A DNA stretch of 64,000 nt, from positions 1 to 64,000 of the forward strand of contig NZ_JALJVY010000007.1 of NCBI RefSeq assembly GCF_024168485.1. The letters are read 5' to 3'. The first letter of the stretch is position 1. Every line of letters starts with the position of its first letter. The notes beneath the pieces were generated by a model, which was not told where the DNA came from, did no database searches, and saw only the letters and a program-made list of their open reading frames with translations. Positions 32,795 to 42,043 of the stretch are shown here, piece after piece. Source of the DNA: Sphingobium sp. OAS761. Lineage in GTDB: Bacteria; Pseudomonadota; Alphaproteobacteria; Sphingomonadales; Sphingomonadaceae. Position numbers and translations under genes: made by a program.

Positions 32795-33913
32795 ATCTTT
32801 CACCTGATATTCGCGCTGCCCGCCCTGTTGGTCATCAGCCAGTTGTTGTGGCCCATGGCCCTGACGCTACTGACCAAAATCGTGGCGGCGGCTCTCCTGC
32901 TCACGGCGTCGCAATTTCATTTCTGGAGCAAACTCTCCTCCGGATCGGTGTTCGCGCCGGAATTTCCACGCAGCATCGTCATTCTGTTCAACTGGGCGAG
33001 CGGAAGCATCCTGTTCCTCGCATTGATGCAATTGCTGCTCGATGCCGGGCTGCTGGCTATCCGGGCGGCCGCCGGAGACGCTCCGATTGCGCCGGACGCT
33101 CTCCGCTATGCGATGGCGGGCGCCGCCAGTCTCCTTGGCGCCATAGGCGTTGTAAACGCCGTGCGCGTTCCACCGCTCAAGGACGTCGATCTTCACATGC
33201 AAGACCTGCCTTCGCAATATGAAGGCTACACGATCCTTCAGCTCACAGACCTCCATATCAGTCGCCTCTTTCCTGCAACATGGACACGCAAGGTCGTTGA
33301 GCGGGCCAACGCGCTGGACGTCGATCTCATCGTTGTTACGGGCGACGTGATCGATGGTTCTCTTGCTATGCGGCGCATGGATGTGGCGCCTCTTGCGGAG
33401 CTCAAAGCCAGAGACGGGACCTATATGAGCCCTGGAAACCATGAATATTTCCTCGGCTACCGCGAGTGGATGAAGCATTTCTCGGAGATGGGGATGCGCA
33501 TCCTTGCCAATGCCCACGCGGTCCTGGACCGAGGTGGCGCTCGCATCATGCTTGCCGGCGTCACCGACCGGTCAGCGCCGGCAACCGGACAGCCACGGCC
33601 GGACCTCGCCGCTGCTCTAGCCGGAGGGCCTGGCGGCGTTCCCATAATATTGCTCGATCATCAGCCTGCCGCCGCACGCCATGCCGCTGCCCGTGGCGTC
33701 GCTGTCCAATTGTCAGGACACACCCATGGCGGGATGATGCCCGGCCTGGATCGGCTTGTGGCGCGCGGAAATGCCGGCTTCGTCTCTGGTTCATACGATG
33801 TTGATGGCATGACACTGTACGTCAACAACGGCACCGGGATCTGGCCAGGCTTTGCGCTGCGTCTGCGCCGTCCTTCCGAACTCACCCGCCTGACGCTTCG
33901 CCGCGCGCCATGA
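32795..33913 (+). CDS. metallophosphoesterase (membrane-anchored)
   Basis: N-terminal hydrophobic helices (HLIFALPALLVISQLLWPMA and further segments to residue about 110) precede a calcineurin-type phosphoesterase domain with all five metal motifs: LTDLHIS, VTGDVIDG, SPGNHEYF, LLDHQP and LSGHTHGG. YkuE/YaeI-like enzymes of this type act on envelope phospholipids or nucleotides in the periplasm. The natural N-terminus seems to start at codon 32795, which reads ATC preceded by GGAG with 7-base spacing; the first standard start is TTG at 32828. It may be a start-codon mutation or a rare ATC start. Confidence 0.8.
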   Translation: MFHLIFALPALLVISQLLWPMALTLLTKIVAAALLLTASQFHFWSKLSSGSVFAPEFPRSIVILFNWASGSILFLALMQLLLDAGLLAIRAAAGDAPIAPDALRYAMAGAASLLGAIGVVNAVRVPPLKDVDLHMQDLPSQYEGYTILQLTDLHISRLFPATWTRKVVERANALDVDLIVVTGDVIDGSLAMRRMDVAPLAELKARDGTYMSPGNHEYFLGYREWMKHFSEMGMRILANAHAVLDRGGARIMLAGVTDRSAPATGQPRPDLAAALAGGPGGVPIILLDHQPAAARHAAARGVAVQLSGHTHGGMMPGLDRLVARGNAGFVSGSYDVDGMTLYVNNGTGIWPGFALRLRRPSELTRLTLRRAP

Positions 33914-34250
33914 TCCAAAGGGAAACAGCCATCCAAAAACAGCGAATGCCCACCACGGTCGGAACAACTCGATACCCCATGACTATGACCAAGGCCGCCG
34001 CGACGGCCTGCACCTTGCCCTCGCCGCGCTGGCGGCAGAAGAAGCCAAATAGGCGGCCTTGCTGGGCCAAAGCCGGTCCTGGCGAACCAACGCAACCCGC
34101 GAGGTACGGTACACGGCGATCCGCGTAGCCCAGAAACGCGTGCAAACGATTCTGAATTCTATGATGTCCAAGGAGGAGACGGCAGCGGCGGCAGAGCTTG
34201 CCTCGGCCCTCTCAGCAACGGCGGTTTCAAGATACGCTTCAAAAATTTGA
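33914..34250. other. intergenic region with weak minus-strand frames
   Basis: About 340 bases between the phosphoesterase and the VOC gene. A minus-strand frame (33882-34145) has a hydrophobic, membrane-like stretch (AAALVIVMGYRVVPTVVGIR), but no ribosome binding site or family match, and another (33983-34447) has no recognisable domain. I could not establish a gene here. It could be decayed sequence at the edge of the inserted region. Confidence 0.4.
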
Positions 34251-34297
34251 CCTACAGCGTTTGTTGGCATAGGTCCAATGACAACAAATGTTGTAGG
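34251..34297. repeat. long inverted repeat upstream of the VOC gene
   Basis: CCTACAGCGTTTGTTG (34251-34266) and CAACAAATGTTGTAGG (34282-34297) are inverted repeats of 16 bases with two mismatches, separated by 15 bases. No T-run follows, and it lies about 95 bases before the VOC gene, so an operator for an unidentified regulator is as likely as a terminator. Confidence 0.6.
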
Positions 34298-34391
34298 CGA
34301 TCGGACTTTCAAGATAACGCATCTCCCGACGCGGCAGCGGAGCAGCGTTGAAAGCGTCAAGCTTTCGGGGCGCTTGGAAGAGGATGAATGT

Positions 34392-34817
34392 ATGAGCGAC
34401 ATGATGACCCCTTCGGGAACCGAATTGGCGCATTTCGGCTTCTGCAAATTGCGGGTGAACGACCTCGAGAAAACCGCCGCCTTCTACCGCTCAGTATTCG
34501 GTTTGGCGGACTGGAAGCGGGTTGCCCATGATAATTCGGCAACGACAGGCGGCCCCATCGACGAGATCACCTTCCGGTCAACCGCGGCAGGTGGGCCGTC
34601 ACTGACACTGTTGAAGACGGTGGACCGGCCCGCGCCGCCCATTGGAGAAGCGGTCATGGGATTCATCACGCCCGATCTCGCCGCGTTGCTGGTCCGCGCG
34701 AAGGCTGCGGGCGGAGAGCTTGCAAGGCCCATTCGCGACATGCCCGAGCACAAGGTCAAGGTCGCGTTTGTGAAGGATAATGAAGGCCATCTGATAGAAG
34801 TGGTCGAAATGAACTGA
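34392..34817 (+). CDS. VOC-family (glyoxalase/bleomycin-resistance-like) protein
   Basis: A 141-residue two-module VOC protein: first half LAHFGFCKLRVNDLEKTAAF-YRSVFGL and second half VMGFITPDLAALLVRAKAAG with DNEGHLIEVVEMN at the end, the usual paired beta-alpha-beta-beta-beta units. The ATG at 34392 has GAGG upstream; an earlier frame from 34278 crosses the inverted repeat and is unlikely to be translated. Metal-binding residues (His13-type, Glu near end) are present in plausible positions. It precedes the 2OG-oxygenase-like gene by 19 bases, likely one operon with the MDR and SDR genes. Substrate unknown. Confidence 0.8.
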   Translation: MSDMMTPSGTELAHFGFCKLRVNDLEKTAAFYRSVFGLADWKRVAHDNSATTGGPIDEITFRSTAAGGPSLTLLKTVDRPAPPIGEAVMGFITPDLAALLVRAKAAGGELARPIRDMPEHKVKVAFVKDNEGHLIEVVEMN

Positions 34818-34836
34818 AGCCCAACAGGAGGGACAG

Positions 34837-35892
34837 ATGTCGAAGCAGAACATGATATTGCGCCCTGTCGCTGAGCCGCAGGTGATCGAGAACGCCTTTA
34901 CCGAGGACCAGCACCGGCGTTTGCTGAATGTCGTTCGCGAGGCCGGCCCCTATGCGCCGATCCTCGCACAGCATTTCAGCTCCCCGGAAGAAGTGGTCGC
35001 CAGTCTCGCGGGACAGTTGCCAGAGGGCGTGAAGCCGAGCTGGGACATGTTCCTCACTCCCGTTTTCCGGGGCTATCTCGCCAAGGGGCATACCGTCCTT
35101 CATCCGGAGATCGAGGACTGCTTCTTCAACCAGAAGTTCCTGGACCTCGTCCGCGGCTATTGGGGCGCAGAATATGCCCGGCCGGAAAACATGCTCTTCA
35201 ACCTTCAGGGCCCATGCCGGGGCGGTGACGCAGCCCATATCGATGCGGCGCGCTTCCGTGGGATCAGCATGCACACCACCCCCGTGTGGCTGATGAACAT
35301 CATGGTGAAATCCGGCCTGTTCAACCGCTGGAAGGCGAAGAAGGCGCAGGTCATCAGCTGGTATTATAAGGGCAAGATCGGCGGCGGCTTCACCTATTGG
35401 CCGGATGGCCCACAGGCCGCACCCAAACAGATCAAGGCCCCGATGTGGGGGCGCGCCGTCGTCGTCGAAAACGAGATGATGTATCACACTGCAGAGGCGA
35501 CAGGACCGTCTGCGCTGCGGCATCCCAAGGGTCTCGCCTTCCATTCGAAGCTGCAGGCGGACCCTCAATCCGATGGCTGGCAAATCACGACCGACGCCGA
35601 TGTGATCCAGCAGATTCCGGCCGAGGAAATGCGCTTCCTCATCCACTGGGGTGCGGACATCTTCATGGATTATGAGGAACTGAAGGTCTCGCTCGACCAT
35701 AGCGATGACCTGACCCATGAACAGGTTTTCGATATTTTCCTGGCAGACCTGCGAGCGCGCGGCGAGAGGTTCGAGGTGCCGACCGATCCGATCAAGGATG
35801 CGACCTTTGTCGATCTTCTGACGCGGGTCTATGATCCGGGCAAGCCGCTATTCTATCCGCCCGAGCCGGTCGAACCCAGCCTGGCCGCTTGA
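34837..35892 (+). CDS. 2-oxoglutarate/Fe(II) oxygenase-like protein
   Basis: A 351-residue protein I do not recognise by name. It contains His134-x-Asp136 (AHIDAARF) and His217 (ENEMMYHTAEATG) in the order and spacing of the Fe(II)-binding facial triad of 2-oxoglutarate dioxygenases, and an Arg at 228 (LRHP) that could bind 2OG. No signal peptide. GTCAGGAGG-like AGGAGG lies 5 bases before the ATG. It is second in a VOC, oxygenase-like, MDR, SDR string, suggesting a hydroxylation or ring-cleavage role in an unidentified catabolic pathway. A relation to phytanoyl-CoA dioxygenase-like proteins is possible but unproven. Confidence 0.55.
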   Translation: MSKQNMILRPVAEPQVIENAFTEDQHRRLLNVVREAGPYAPILAQHFSSPEEVVASLAGQLPEGVKPSWDMFLTPVFRGYLAKGHTVLHPEIEDCFFNQKFLDLVRGYWGAEYARPENMLFNLQGPCRGGDAAHIDAARFRGISMHTTPVWLMNIMVKSGLFNRWKAKKAQVISWYYKGKIGGGFTYWPDGPQAAPKQIKAPMWGRAVVVENEMMYHTAEATGPSALRHPKGLAFHSKLQADPQSDGWQITTDADVIQQIPAEEMRFLIHWGADIFMDYEELKVSLDHSDDLTHEQVFDIFLADLRARGERFEVPTDPIKDATFVDLLTRVYDPGKPLFYPPEPVEPSLAA

Positions 35893-37053
35893 GTGAAGCG
35901 CGAACAGAGCGTGGATAACGGCCCCCACAACATCGAGGCTCCAGCCCGTCACCGGGCCTGGTTCGTCGATCGCCCGATATGCGGCGTCCCGGGTCCGGAT
36001 GACTTCCGCCTGATCGAGGAGGATACACCTCGACCAGCGGAGGGGCAGCTTCTCGTTCGCACCATCTATATCAGCATCGCGCCGGGCGTCCGTCCGCTGC
36101 TGCCCTATGCAAGCGACCGGCCCGATGTTGCAGGCGATTCTTCGACGGGGCGCAAGGACGCGTCGAAGGATCATGTGACAAATCCCATGCAGATCCGCGT
36201 GGGGGAACGGATGCGTTCGGGCATCGTGCCGGCCATGTCCGCTTATTCCGGCGGGGCCGTGGGACAGGTGGTCGAATCCCGCGCGGCGGGTTTCGCGCCG
36301 GGCGATTATGTCTTTGGCGGGCTGCTGTGGCAGGAATATGAGGTGCTCGACGCGCCCGCCGTCCTCAAACTCGACCCGGCCGATTTGCCGATCGAAGCAG
36401 ACCTGACGCTAGTCGGGCGATCATCTTTCACCGGCTGTGTGGGCTATCGTCGCTTCTGCGATGCCAAGGCCGGAGAAACGATGGTCGTCTCTGCCGCCGC
36501 AGGCGCGGTCGGCATGCTGGTTGTCCAGATGGCTAAAGCAGATGGCCTGCGCGTCGTCGGCATCGTCAGCGGCGCTGACAAATGCCGGTTCGTGACCGAC
36601 AAGCTGGGCGCGGACGCCTGCATCGACCGAACGGCCGAAGATGTCGGCGAGGCGCTGGACCGGCTGCTGCCCGAAGGGGTGGATATCTATTTCGACAATG
36701 TCGCCGGGCGTACCCAGCTCCCGGTATTCAACCGGCTGAAGCCGTTCGGGCGGCTTATCGTCTGCGGCATGGCGGCGGAATATAATGGCGCGGAAAGCAG
36801 CACATTGCCGACCGGCATGATCCTCGCCAAGCGCCTGCGCATCCATGGGTTCGTCGTCCTGGACCATGAAGAGGATTATGCCGCTTTCCGAAGCGACGTC
36901 GCCCGCCTTTGGAAGGAAGGCAAGCTGATATACGAGCACCAACTCTATCCCGGCCTGGAATCCGCGCCGCAAGCGCTTGCAGATTGTCTCACCGGCGCAA
37001 ATGGCGGAGGCAAGATTTTGGTGCACGTGTCGCCTGACACGAGCAAGGGCTGA
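35893..37053 (+). CDS. MDR-family NADP-dependent oxidoreductase (PTGR/LTB4DH-like)
   Basis: A 386-residue zinc-independent medium-chain dehydrogenase: a GroES-like N-terminal domain (LLVRTIYISIAPGVRPLLPY) and a Rossmann domain with SAAAGAVGMLVVQMAKADGL for NADP binding, VDIYFDNVAGRTQLPVFNRL and IVCGMAAEYNG typical of leukotriene B4 12-hydroxydehydrogenase/curcumin-reductase relatives, which reduce alpha,beta-unsaturated ketones. The GTG at 35893 directly follows the previous stop (TGA GTG) without a clear Shine-Dalgarno, so coupling to the upstream gene is likely. N-terminal 20 residues are unusually Pro/Arg rich. Confidence 0.85.
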   Translation: MKREQSVDNGPHNIEAPARHRAWFVDRPICGVPGPDDFRLIEEDTPRPAEGQLLVRTIYISIAPGVRPLLPYASDRPDVAGDSSTGRKDASKDHVTNPMQIRVGERMRSGIVPAMSAYSGGAVGQVVESRAAGFAPGDYVFGGLLWQEYEVLDAPAVLKLDPADLPIEADLTLVGRSSFTGCVGYRRFCDAKAGETMVVSAAAGAVGMLVVQMAKADGLRVVGIVSGADKCRFVTDKLGADACIDRTAEDVGEALDRLLPEGVDIYFDNVAGRTQLPVFNRLKPFGRLIVCGMAAEYNGAESSTLPTGMILAKRLRIHGFVVLDHEEDYAAFRSDVARLWKEGKLIYEHQLYPGLESAPQALADCLTGANGGGKILVHVSPDTSKG

Positions 37054-37102
37054 AAAGCCGATAGCGCGATGCGCGCAAGTGTAAGAAATTGGGGGCATTA
37101 TC

Positions 37103-37882
37103 GTGAAGCGTTTTGACGGCAAGGTCGCAATCATCACTGGCGGCGGATCGGGTATCGGCGCCGCAACGGCTGCACGCCTCGCCAAGGAAGGGGCGCGCGT
37201 CGTCCTGGCTGGACGAACGGAGGCAAAACTGCGGGCCACGGCTGAGGCGATCGGTGATCAATCGCAGGTGCGTTGGCATGTCGCCGACATATCCGTTCAG
37301 TCCGATGTCGAGCAGCTGGTCGCCTTCACGGTCGAAGCCTTTGGGCAACTCGATATTCTCGTCAACAATGCGGGCTATGGCGACCGCATGGCTCGGGTCA
37401 CGGATATTGACGCGGAATATTGGCACAAAGTGTTCGACATCAACGTCCATTCGATCTTCTACACCGCGCGCGCCGCGGTTCCGCATCTGGCGCAGCGTAA
37501 AGGCAGCATCGTCAATATCTCATCCCTCTCTGGCGTGCGGGGCGACTATGGCAGCAATGCCTACAATGCCGCGAAGGCCGGCGTGATCAACCTGACCCGT
37601 TCTCTCGCCCTTGAACAGGCGGCCGCCGGAATTCGCGTCAACTGCGTCAGCCCCGGCTTCATCATCACGCCCATGCAGGACAACACGCCCGAAAGCGTTC
37701 GGCAGATGTGGGCGGAGGCGGCGCCGCTGGGCAGGAACGGCCAGGCGGAGGAAATCGCGTCCGTCGTCGCCTTCCTCGCGTCCGATGACGCGTCCTTCAT
37801 CACAGGGCAGAATATCGTGGCGGATGGCGGCGTCACGATCCACACCGGATCACCCAATCTGTTCCGCTTGCTGGGGCTGTAG
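37103..37882 (+). CDS. SDR-family short-chain dehydrogenase/reductase
   Basis: A 259-residue classical SDR: GGGSGIGAATAARLAKEG at residues 12-29 for NAD(P) binding, NNAG, the catalytic IVNISSLSG serine and YNAAKAG tyrosine/lysine, and a normal C-terminus (ITGQNIVADGG). GTG start at 37103 with GGGGG six or so bases upstream. Probably oxidises or reduces a keto or hydroxy intermediate of the same pathway as the preceding genes. Ends 110 bases before the convergent TetR gene. Confidence 0.9.
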   Translation: MKRFDGKVAIITGGGSGIGAATAARLAKEGARVVLAGRTEAKLRATAEAIGDQSQVRWHVADISVQSDVEQLVAFTVEAFGQLDILVNNAGYGDRMARVTDIDAEYWHKVFDINVHSIFYTARAAVPHLAQRKGSIVNISSLSGVRGDYGSNAYNAAKAGVINLTRSLALEQAAAGIRVNCVSPGFIITPMQDNTPESVRQMWAEAAPLGRNGQAEEIASVVAFLASDDASFITGQNIVADGGVTIHTGSPNLFRLLGL

Positions 37883-37993
37883 ATTTCCAACCCGATACGT
37901 TGGCGACCATACGGCTCGACCGGCTTAGTGGATCGAAAGCCACCAAGCAACGCATCCGCTTGCCCCAATGCCTTTACGTTCCTGACCCGGCGT

Positions 37994-38773
37994 CTACGGC
38001 GTAGGCACGGCAACCACTCCCAGATTCCAGCTTCTGGACAGTTCACGCAATTGTTCCAGCGCAGTGATGACCTGCTCCCGTCGATCCGGTGAACAGGATC
38101 CGAGATGAAGCAGTTCGTGGAACCTGGGCCGCGCCTCAGGCGCAACCTCTCCTCTATCCAGTCCAGCGACGTAACTTTCCACAATGCCGGCTCCAGCGTC
38201 GGTCGCCAAAGGCTGAAAGATACTGCAGAGGATCGCTGCCGGATCGAGCCATTGCCCGTCCGTCTTCCGGGCCATCGCCAGATAGAGCATCGGCTCATAA
38301 CTGATACCAGCAAACATCAGAAAAGTGCAGGCGCGCGGGTCGGCAGGACGGAGAAGACCGGCATCCATGCAGTCCGACACATCCGCCATCACAGCTTCGA
38401 AATCCAGGCCGCTATGCTCAAAGGGCGCATAACCTGATCCTTCACCGGGATTTTGCGGCGTCAGCAGAATGGACAATGTGGGGCTGGTCAGAGCTGTGAA
38501 CACTTCCATCAGATAATCGAGGATGGCGAGCATCGGCGAAGCGTTAAGGTCACTTTCCCATGGCGCCTGACGTGGCAAATTGCGGGTCAGTTGTCCCCGC
38601 ACATAGTTGAACAATCCCTCTTTCGAACCGAACGCATCGTAGATGGTCGCGGTCGAACAGCGTGCCTCCTGCCCGATCTGGCCGATATGCACATCGCTGA
38701 ACTTCTGCGTGGAAAAGGCGCGGATGGCCGCCTCCACCACTCGTGCAAGGGATTCCGATTTCTTGTCCGTCAT
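37994..38773 (-). CDS. TetR/AcrR-family regulator
   Basis: A 259-residue regulator with an N-terminal helix-turn-helix (RVVEAAIRAFSTQKFSDVHI and ARCSTATIYDAFGSKEGLFN) and a large helical ligand domain. The ATG at 38773 (MTDKKSESL) is preceded by GGAG in GGAGCAGA; an earlier frame to 38794 exists. It is divergent from the 973-residue TonB receptor with a 180-base intergenic region that holds the palindrome AAATCGCGATTT, so it probably controls that receptor and possibly the upstream SDR/MDR genes. Ligand unknown. Confidence 0.88.
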   Translation of the reverse strand: MTDKKSESLARVVEAAIRAFSTQKFSDVHIGQIGQEARCSTATIYDAFGSKEGLFNYVRGQLTRNLPRQAPWESDLNASPMLAILDYLMEVFTALTSPTLSILLTPQNPGEGSGYAPFEHSGLDFEAVMADVSDCMDAGLLRPADPRACTFLMFAGISYEPMLYLAMARKTDGQWLDPAAILCSIFQPLATDAGAGIVESYVAGLDRGEVAPEARPRFHELLHLGSCSPDRREQVITALEQLRELSRSWNLGVVAVPTP

Positions 38774-38828
38774 TCTGCTCCAAACCCCCGACAAGCCTTA
38801 GCCGCTCCAGCATATCGCCGCGCAGGAA

Positions 38829-38840
38829 AAATCGCGATTT
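38829..38840. promoter_or_regulatory. candidate TetR operator
   Basis: AAATCGCGATTT is a perfect 12-base palindrome in the divergent TetR/TonB promoter, about 55 bases before the TetR start. A second, smaller palindrome TTCGCGAA lies nearby (around 38893). Palindromes of this size and place are typical for autoregulating TetR proteins; binding is not shown. Confidence 0.45.
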
Positions 38841-38953
38841 CATTTTTGCGGATAGCCAGCGCGCCGCGCAGCCGCAAAAGTTCGGACACATTCGCGAAAG
38901 GCTCTCCATCGGGAGAAAAGCGGCCTCGCGGACAGGAAAATAAGGGGGGGGAT

Positions 38954-41875
38954 ATGCGTCGTTCTGTCGACTTCAAAACTTTTTGCCTTGCCACATCGGC
39001 CTTGCTCAGCGTGGTTTCATGTCCCGCATGGGGGCAATCATCGGGCGAGGATCAAGAAAAGCAGGACGACGTCCGCAAGTCGGATATTGTCGTGACGGGC
39101 ACCAGCATCAAGGGCGTCAAGTCCATCGCCTCGCCGTCCACGGTGATCGACAGAGAAGCCATCATCCGCAGCGGTGCGACCAATGCCGCCGAAGTGCTGC
39201 GCAACATTCCCCAGACGCAGGGCAGTTCAACATTTTCAAACGACCAGCCTTCGCAGGCCAACCCCTATGTCGGCAGCACGATCACAGGCGGCGGCACGCT
39301 GTTCAACAATGAAACGCGTGGCTCCAGTGTCGATATTCGCGGCCTTGGCCCCAACGCCACGCTGGTGCTGGTCGATGGCCGCAGACAGGTCGCAGGCGGC
39401 ACCGGCACGTCCTTCAGCGAGGCGAACATCCTCCCCCTCGCCGCGATCGAGCGGATCGAGGTGGTGACGGATGGCGCATCCGCCATTTACGGTTCCAACG
39501 CCATCGGCGGCGTCATCAACTACATCACCCGCAAGGATTATAGCGGGGCGGAATTTTCCGGGCGCTATTCGACGAACCGGCTCTATGACGAATGGGGTGG
39601 ATCGCTCGTGGTCGGGCAGTCGTGGAAATTGGGCGACCGCTCCGGTCGGATCATGGTCAGCTACGACTATGGCCAGCGGCAGAATGTCGCCTTCGACGCC
39701 AGCCGCTATATCCGCAGCGACCTGACCCCGCTGGGCGGCGGCAACGCCATCTACAGCAGCTTCCAGCAACCGGCCCCGACTGGACTTGGCTATTATGTCG
39801 CACAATCTTGCCCACCGCCTGCTTTCATCATCTTCGGCACCTGTTTCAATCCCGACTTCTCGCCGGGCACGGTCAATCAATATTTCGATGTCACGGCCGC
39901 AAATGGCAACGGCGTCCCCACAGCCAGCATCCCGGCAGGACGCCTCCCCGTGAACAGTCTGGCTGACACGGACGCTCTGCGCGATTATATCGGCAAGCAG
40001 AAAACACATTCGGCCAATATCTATCTGCGACAGGAAATCCTCCCCGACCTGGAGCTTTATTATCAGGGCTCCCTTTATTGGCGGAACGAAGACATCCGCA
40101 ATTTCGACGTGCTTGACACGGTCGTCGAGCGTGGAACCGCGTTCTTCCCGACCGATGCGCCCGTTATCGCCAACAGCGTGACTGTTCCCATCGGAGTAGC
40201 CACTACGGCACATCTTAGAACGCGTAACTGGGCGCATACGTTCGGCGCAAAGCTCGACCTGAGCGACAACTGGACCAGCGAAGGCTATGTCAGCTTCTCC
40301 AAGTCCAGCAACAAGGTTGCGGGTGTCGACAGCCGCTATCCTGATCAGGACATATTGAACTTCCTCATCCGGGGCGGGCGTTTCAATCCTTTCCTTGGGC
40401 TGGATGACGCGACCCGCGCCGCCGCCACCTATCAGGGAGACGTTCAGGGCGGCAGCTATTCCAATAGCAAGAGCCTGATCGCCAATCTGCGCCTGAACGG
40501 CACGATCGCCGATATCGCGGGCGGAAGTATCAAAGGTGCGTTCGGCGTTGAATATCAGGACCTTTCCAACAATTATTATTATGCCGAGCAGGGGCAGCAA
40601 ACCTGCGTAGGCGTGGTGTTGACCGACAATTGCCTGCCCAGTACGCCGGTACTGAACCCCGACCGCTCAGGTCACGCCAGCCGAAACGTGAAGGCGGCGT
40701 TCGCGGAAATTCTATTGCCCTTTGTCGGAGCGGATAATGCACGCCCGCTGGTCCAGCGGTTCGAACTCAGCATCGCCGGGAGGTATGAGGATTATTCCGA
40801 CTTTGGCCAGACCTTCAATCCGCGCTTTGGCGTCGTATGGGAAATGAACGATGCGGTCAGGTTGCGCAGCACCTGGGGCACCGCCTTCCGCGCGCCCAAC
40901 CTCATCGAAATGTCCGCGAATTTCATCGGTTATGTGGGGCCCGGTGCGAACAATGCGGGGCCGGAATTCGGTCAGACCGGACCTATTCAGGCGGTCATTG
41001 TCGGCGGGGGCAACCCCAATCTCGGGCCGGAAAAGTCTAAGAACTTCACAATCGGCGCGGACCTTACGCCGCTTTCTGGACTGAAGATCAGCGGCACCTA
41101 TTATCACATCGCCTATAAGGACAAGATTCAGGCTCTGCCGGTCGGCGCGTTCATATCCAGCCCGGAAAATGGCGCGCTCTACCGCGAGTTCATCCAAGTG
41201 GTCGCCAATCCCAACCCGCCGGGATGCAACCCGCAAAATCCGGCCAGTTGGGCACCGGAAATTCAAGCCATTTTGCCACGGGAACCACGGTTGGACGGCG
41301 TCTGCGGCGCGACCGTGATCCTCGATGGCCGGTGGGCAAACGCCTCGAAAGTCGTCCAACAGGGTCTGGACGCCAGCATCGATTACACTTGGGCGATGGG
41401 CGAAAACAACCTTTCCGCCGGGGTGTCCGTCACCAAGATATTCAGCATCCACGAAGAGGTGGTGAAGGGCCGGACAACGACACCCGAACCGCTCAACCGT
41501 ATCTTCCAGCCGCTCGACTTTCGCGCGAACGCTCGCCTTGGCTGGTCCAACGGGCCATGGACCGCCAATCTGTCGGTCAACTACACACCGTCCTATGTAA
41601 ATGACCTGCCGATCACGCCCACCGGCCCCGCCGGGCCGTTGCCTGCACTGCCGGTCACACGTATCCGTTCCTGGACGACCGCCGATCTCGGCATCGGCTA
41701 TACGGTGCCCGAAAGTCTGGGGAGCATCGCGGGTGGGCTGCGCCTGAATCTCAACATCCGCAATCTGACGGACAAAGATCCGCCTGTCGTCCTCTACGGC
41801 AATGCGGGCTTCGATGCTCGGGTACATAGCATTTATGGGCGCACCTGGACCATCCAGGCCACGAAGGCTTTTTAA
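38954..41875 (+). CDS. large TonB-dependent receptor
   Basis: A 973-residue receptor: signal peptide to about residue 27 (cleavage PAWGQ), TonB box DIVVTG at 44-49, plug with GGGTLFNNETRGSSVDIRGL and LVDGRRQVAGG, EVVTDGASAIYGSNAIGGVI and a long beta-barrel to a terminal aromatic (IQATKAF). The plug signature and size fit the OAR/ligand-diverse receptors abundant in sphingomonads that take up complex substrates. Start chosen at 38954 after AAGGGGGGG. It is divergent from a TetR regulator, suggesting substrate-responsive expression, and is followed by the beta-helix lipoprotein. Substrate unknown. Confidence 0.92.
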   Translation: MRRSVDFKTFCLATSALLSVVSCPAWGQSSGEDQEKQDDVRKSDIVVTGTSIKGVKSIASPSTVIDREAIIRSGATNAAEVLRNIPQTQGSSTFSNDQPSQANPYVGSTITGGGTLFNNETRGSSVDIRGLGPNATLVLVDGRRQVAGGTGTSFSEANILPLAAIERIEVVTDGASAIYGSNAIGGVINYITRKDYSGAEFSGRYSTNRLYDEWGGSLVVGQSWKLGDRSGRIMVSYDYGQRQNVAFDASRYIRSDLTPLGGGNAIYSSFQQPAPTGLGYYVAQSCPPPAFIIFGTCFNPDFSPGTVNQYFDVTAANGNGVPTASIPAGRLPVNSLADTDALRDYIGKQKTHSANIYLRQEILPDLELYYQGSLYWRNEDIRNFDVLDTVVERGTAFFPTDAPVIANSVTVPIGVATTAHLRTRNWAHTFGAKLDLSDNWTSEGYVSFSKSSNKVAGVDSRYPDQDILNFLIRGGRFNPFLGLDDATRAAATYQGDVQGGSYSNSKSLIANLRLNGTIADIAGGSIKGAFGVEYQDLSNNYYYAEQGQQTCVGVVLTDNCLPSTPVLNPDRSGHASRNVKAAFAEILLPFVGADNARPLVQRFELSIAGRYEDYSDFGQTFNPRFGVVWEMNDAVRLRSTWGTAFRAPNLIEMSANFIGYVGPGANNAGPEFGQTGPIQAVIVGGGNPNLGPEKSKNFTIGADLTPLSGLKISGTYYHIAYKDKIQALPVGAFISSPENGALYREFIQVVANPNPPGCNPQNPASWAPEIQAILPREPRLDGVCGATVILDGRWANASKVVQQGLDASIDYTWAMGENNLSAGVSVTKIFSIHEEVVKGRTTTPEPLNRIFQPLDFRANARLGWSNGPWTANLSVNYTPSYVNDLPITPTGPAGPLPALPVTRIRSWTTADLGIGYTVPESLGSIAGGLRLNLNIRNLTDKDPPVVLYGNAGFDARVHSIYGRTWTIQATKAF

Positions 41876-42043
41876 GCGAAGCTCCTCGGAACGTCAGTCG
41901 ATGGGGGCGTTCGGAGGGCGAGACTTCGCCCTCCCCCTCAACCGGGCGGCATCGCGGCTAAAATCATGATTTCGGGATTGTCTTTGGCGCCTCCGACCCA
42001 GCCGGTTAGGCCGGGTGCAACCACAATCAAAAAGGACAAATAT

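Noticed and set aside
33882-34145. Small minus-strand membrane protein gene
   Set aside because: Hydrophobic stretch present but no ribosome binding site, overlap with the phosphoesterase end and no recognisable family.
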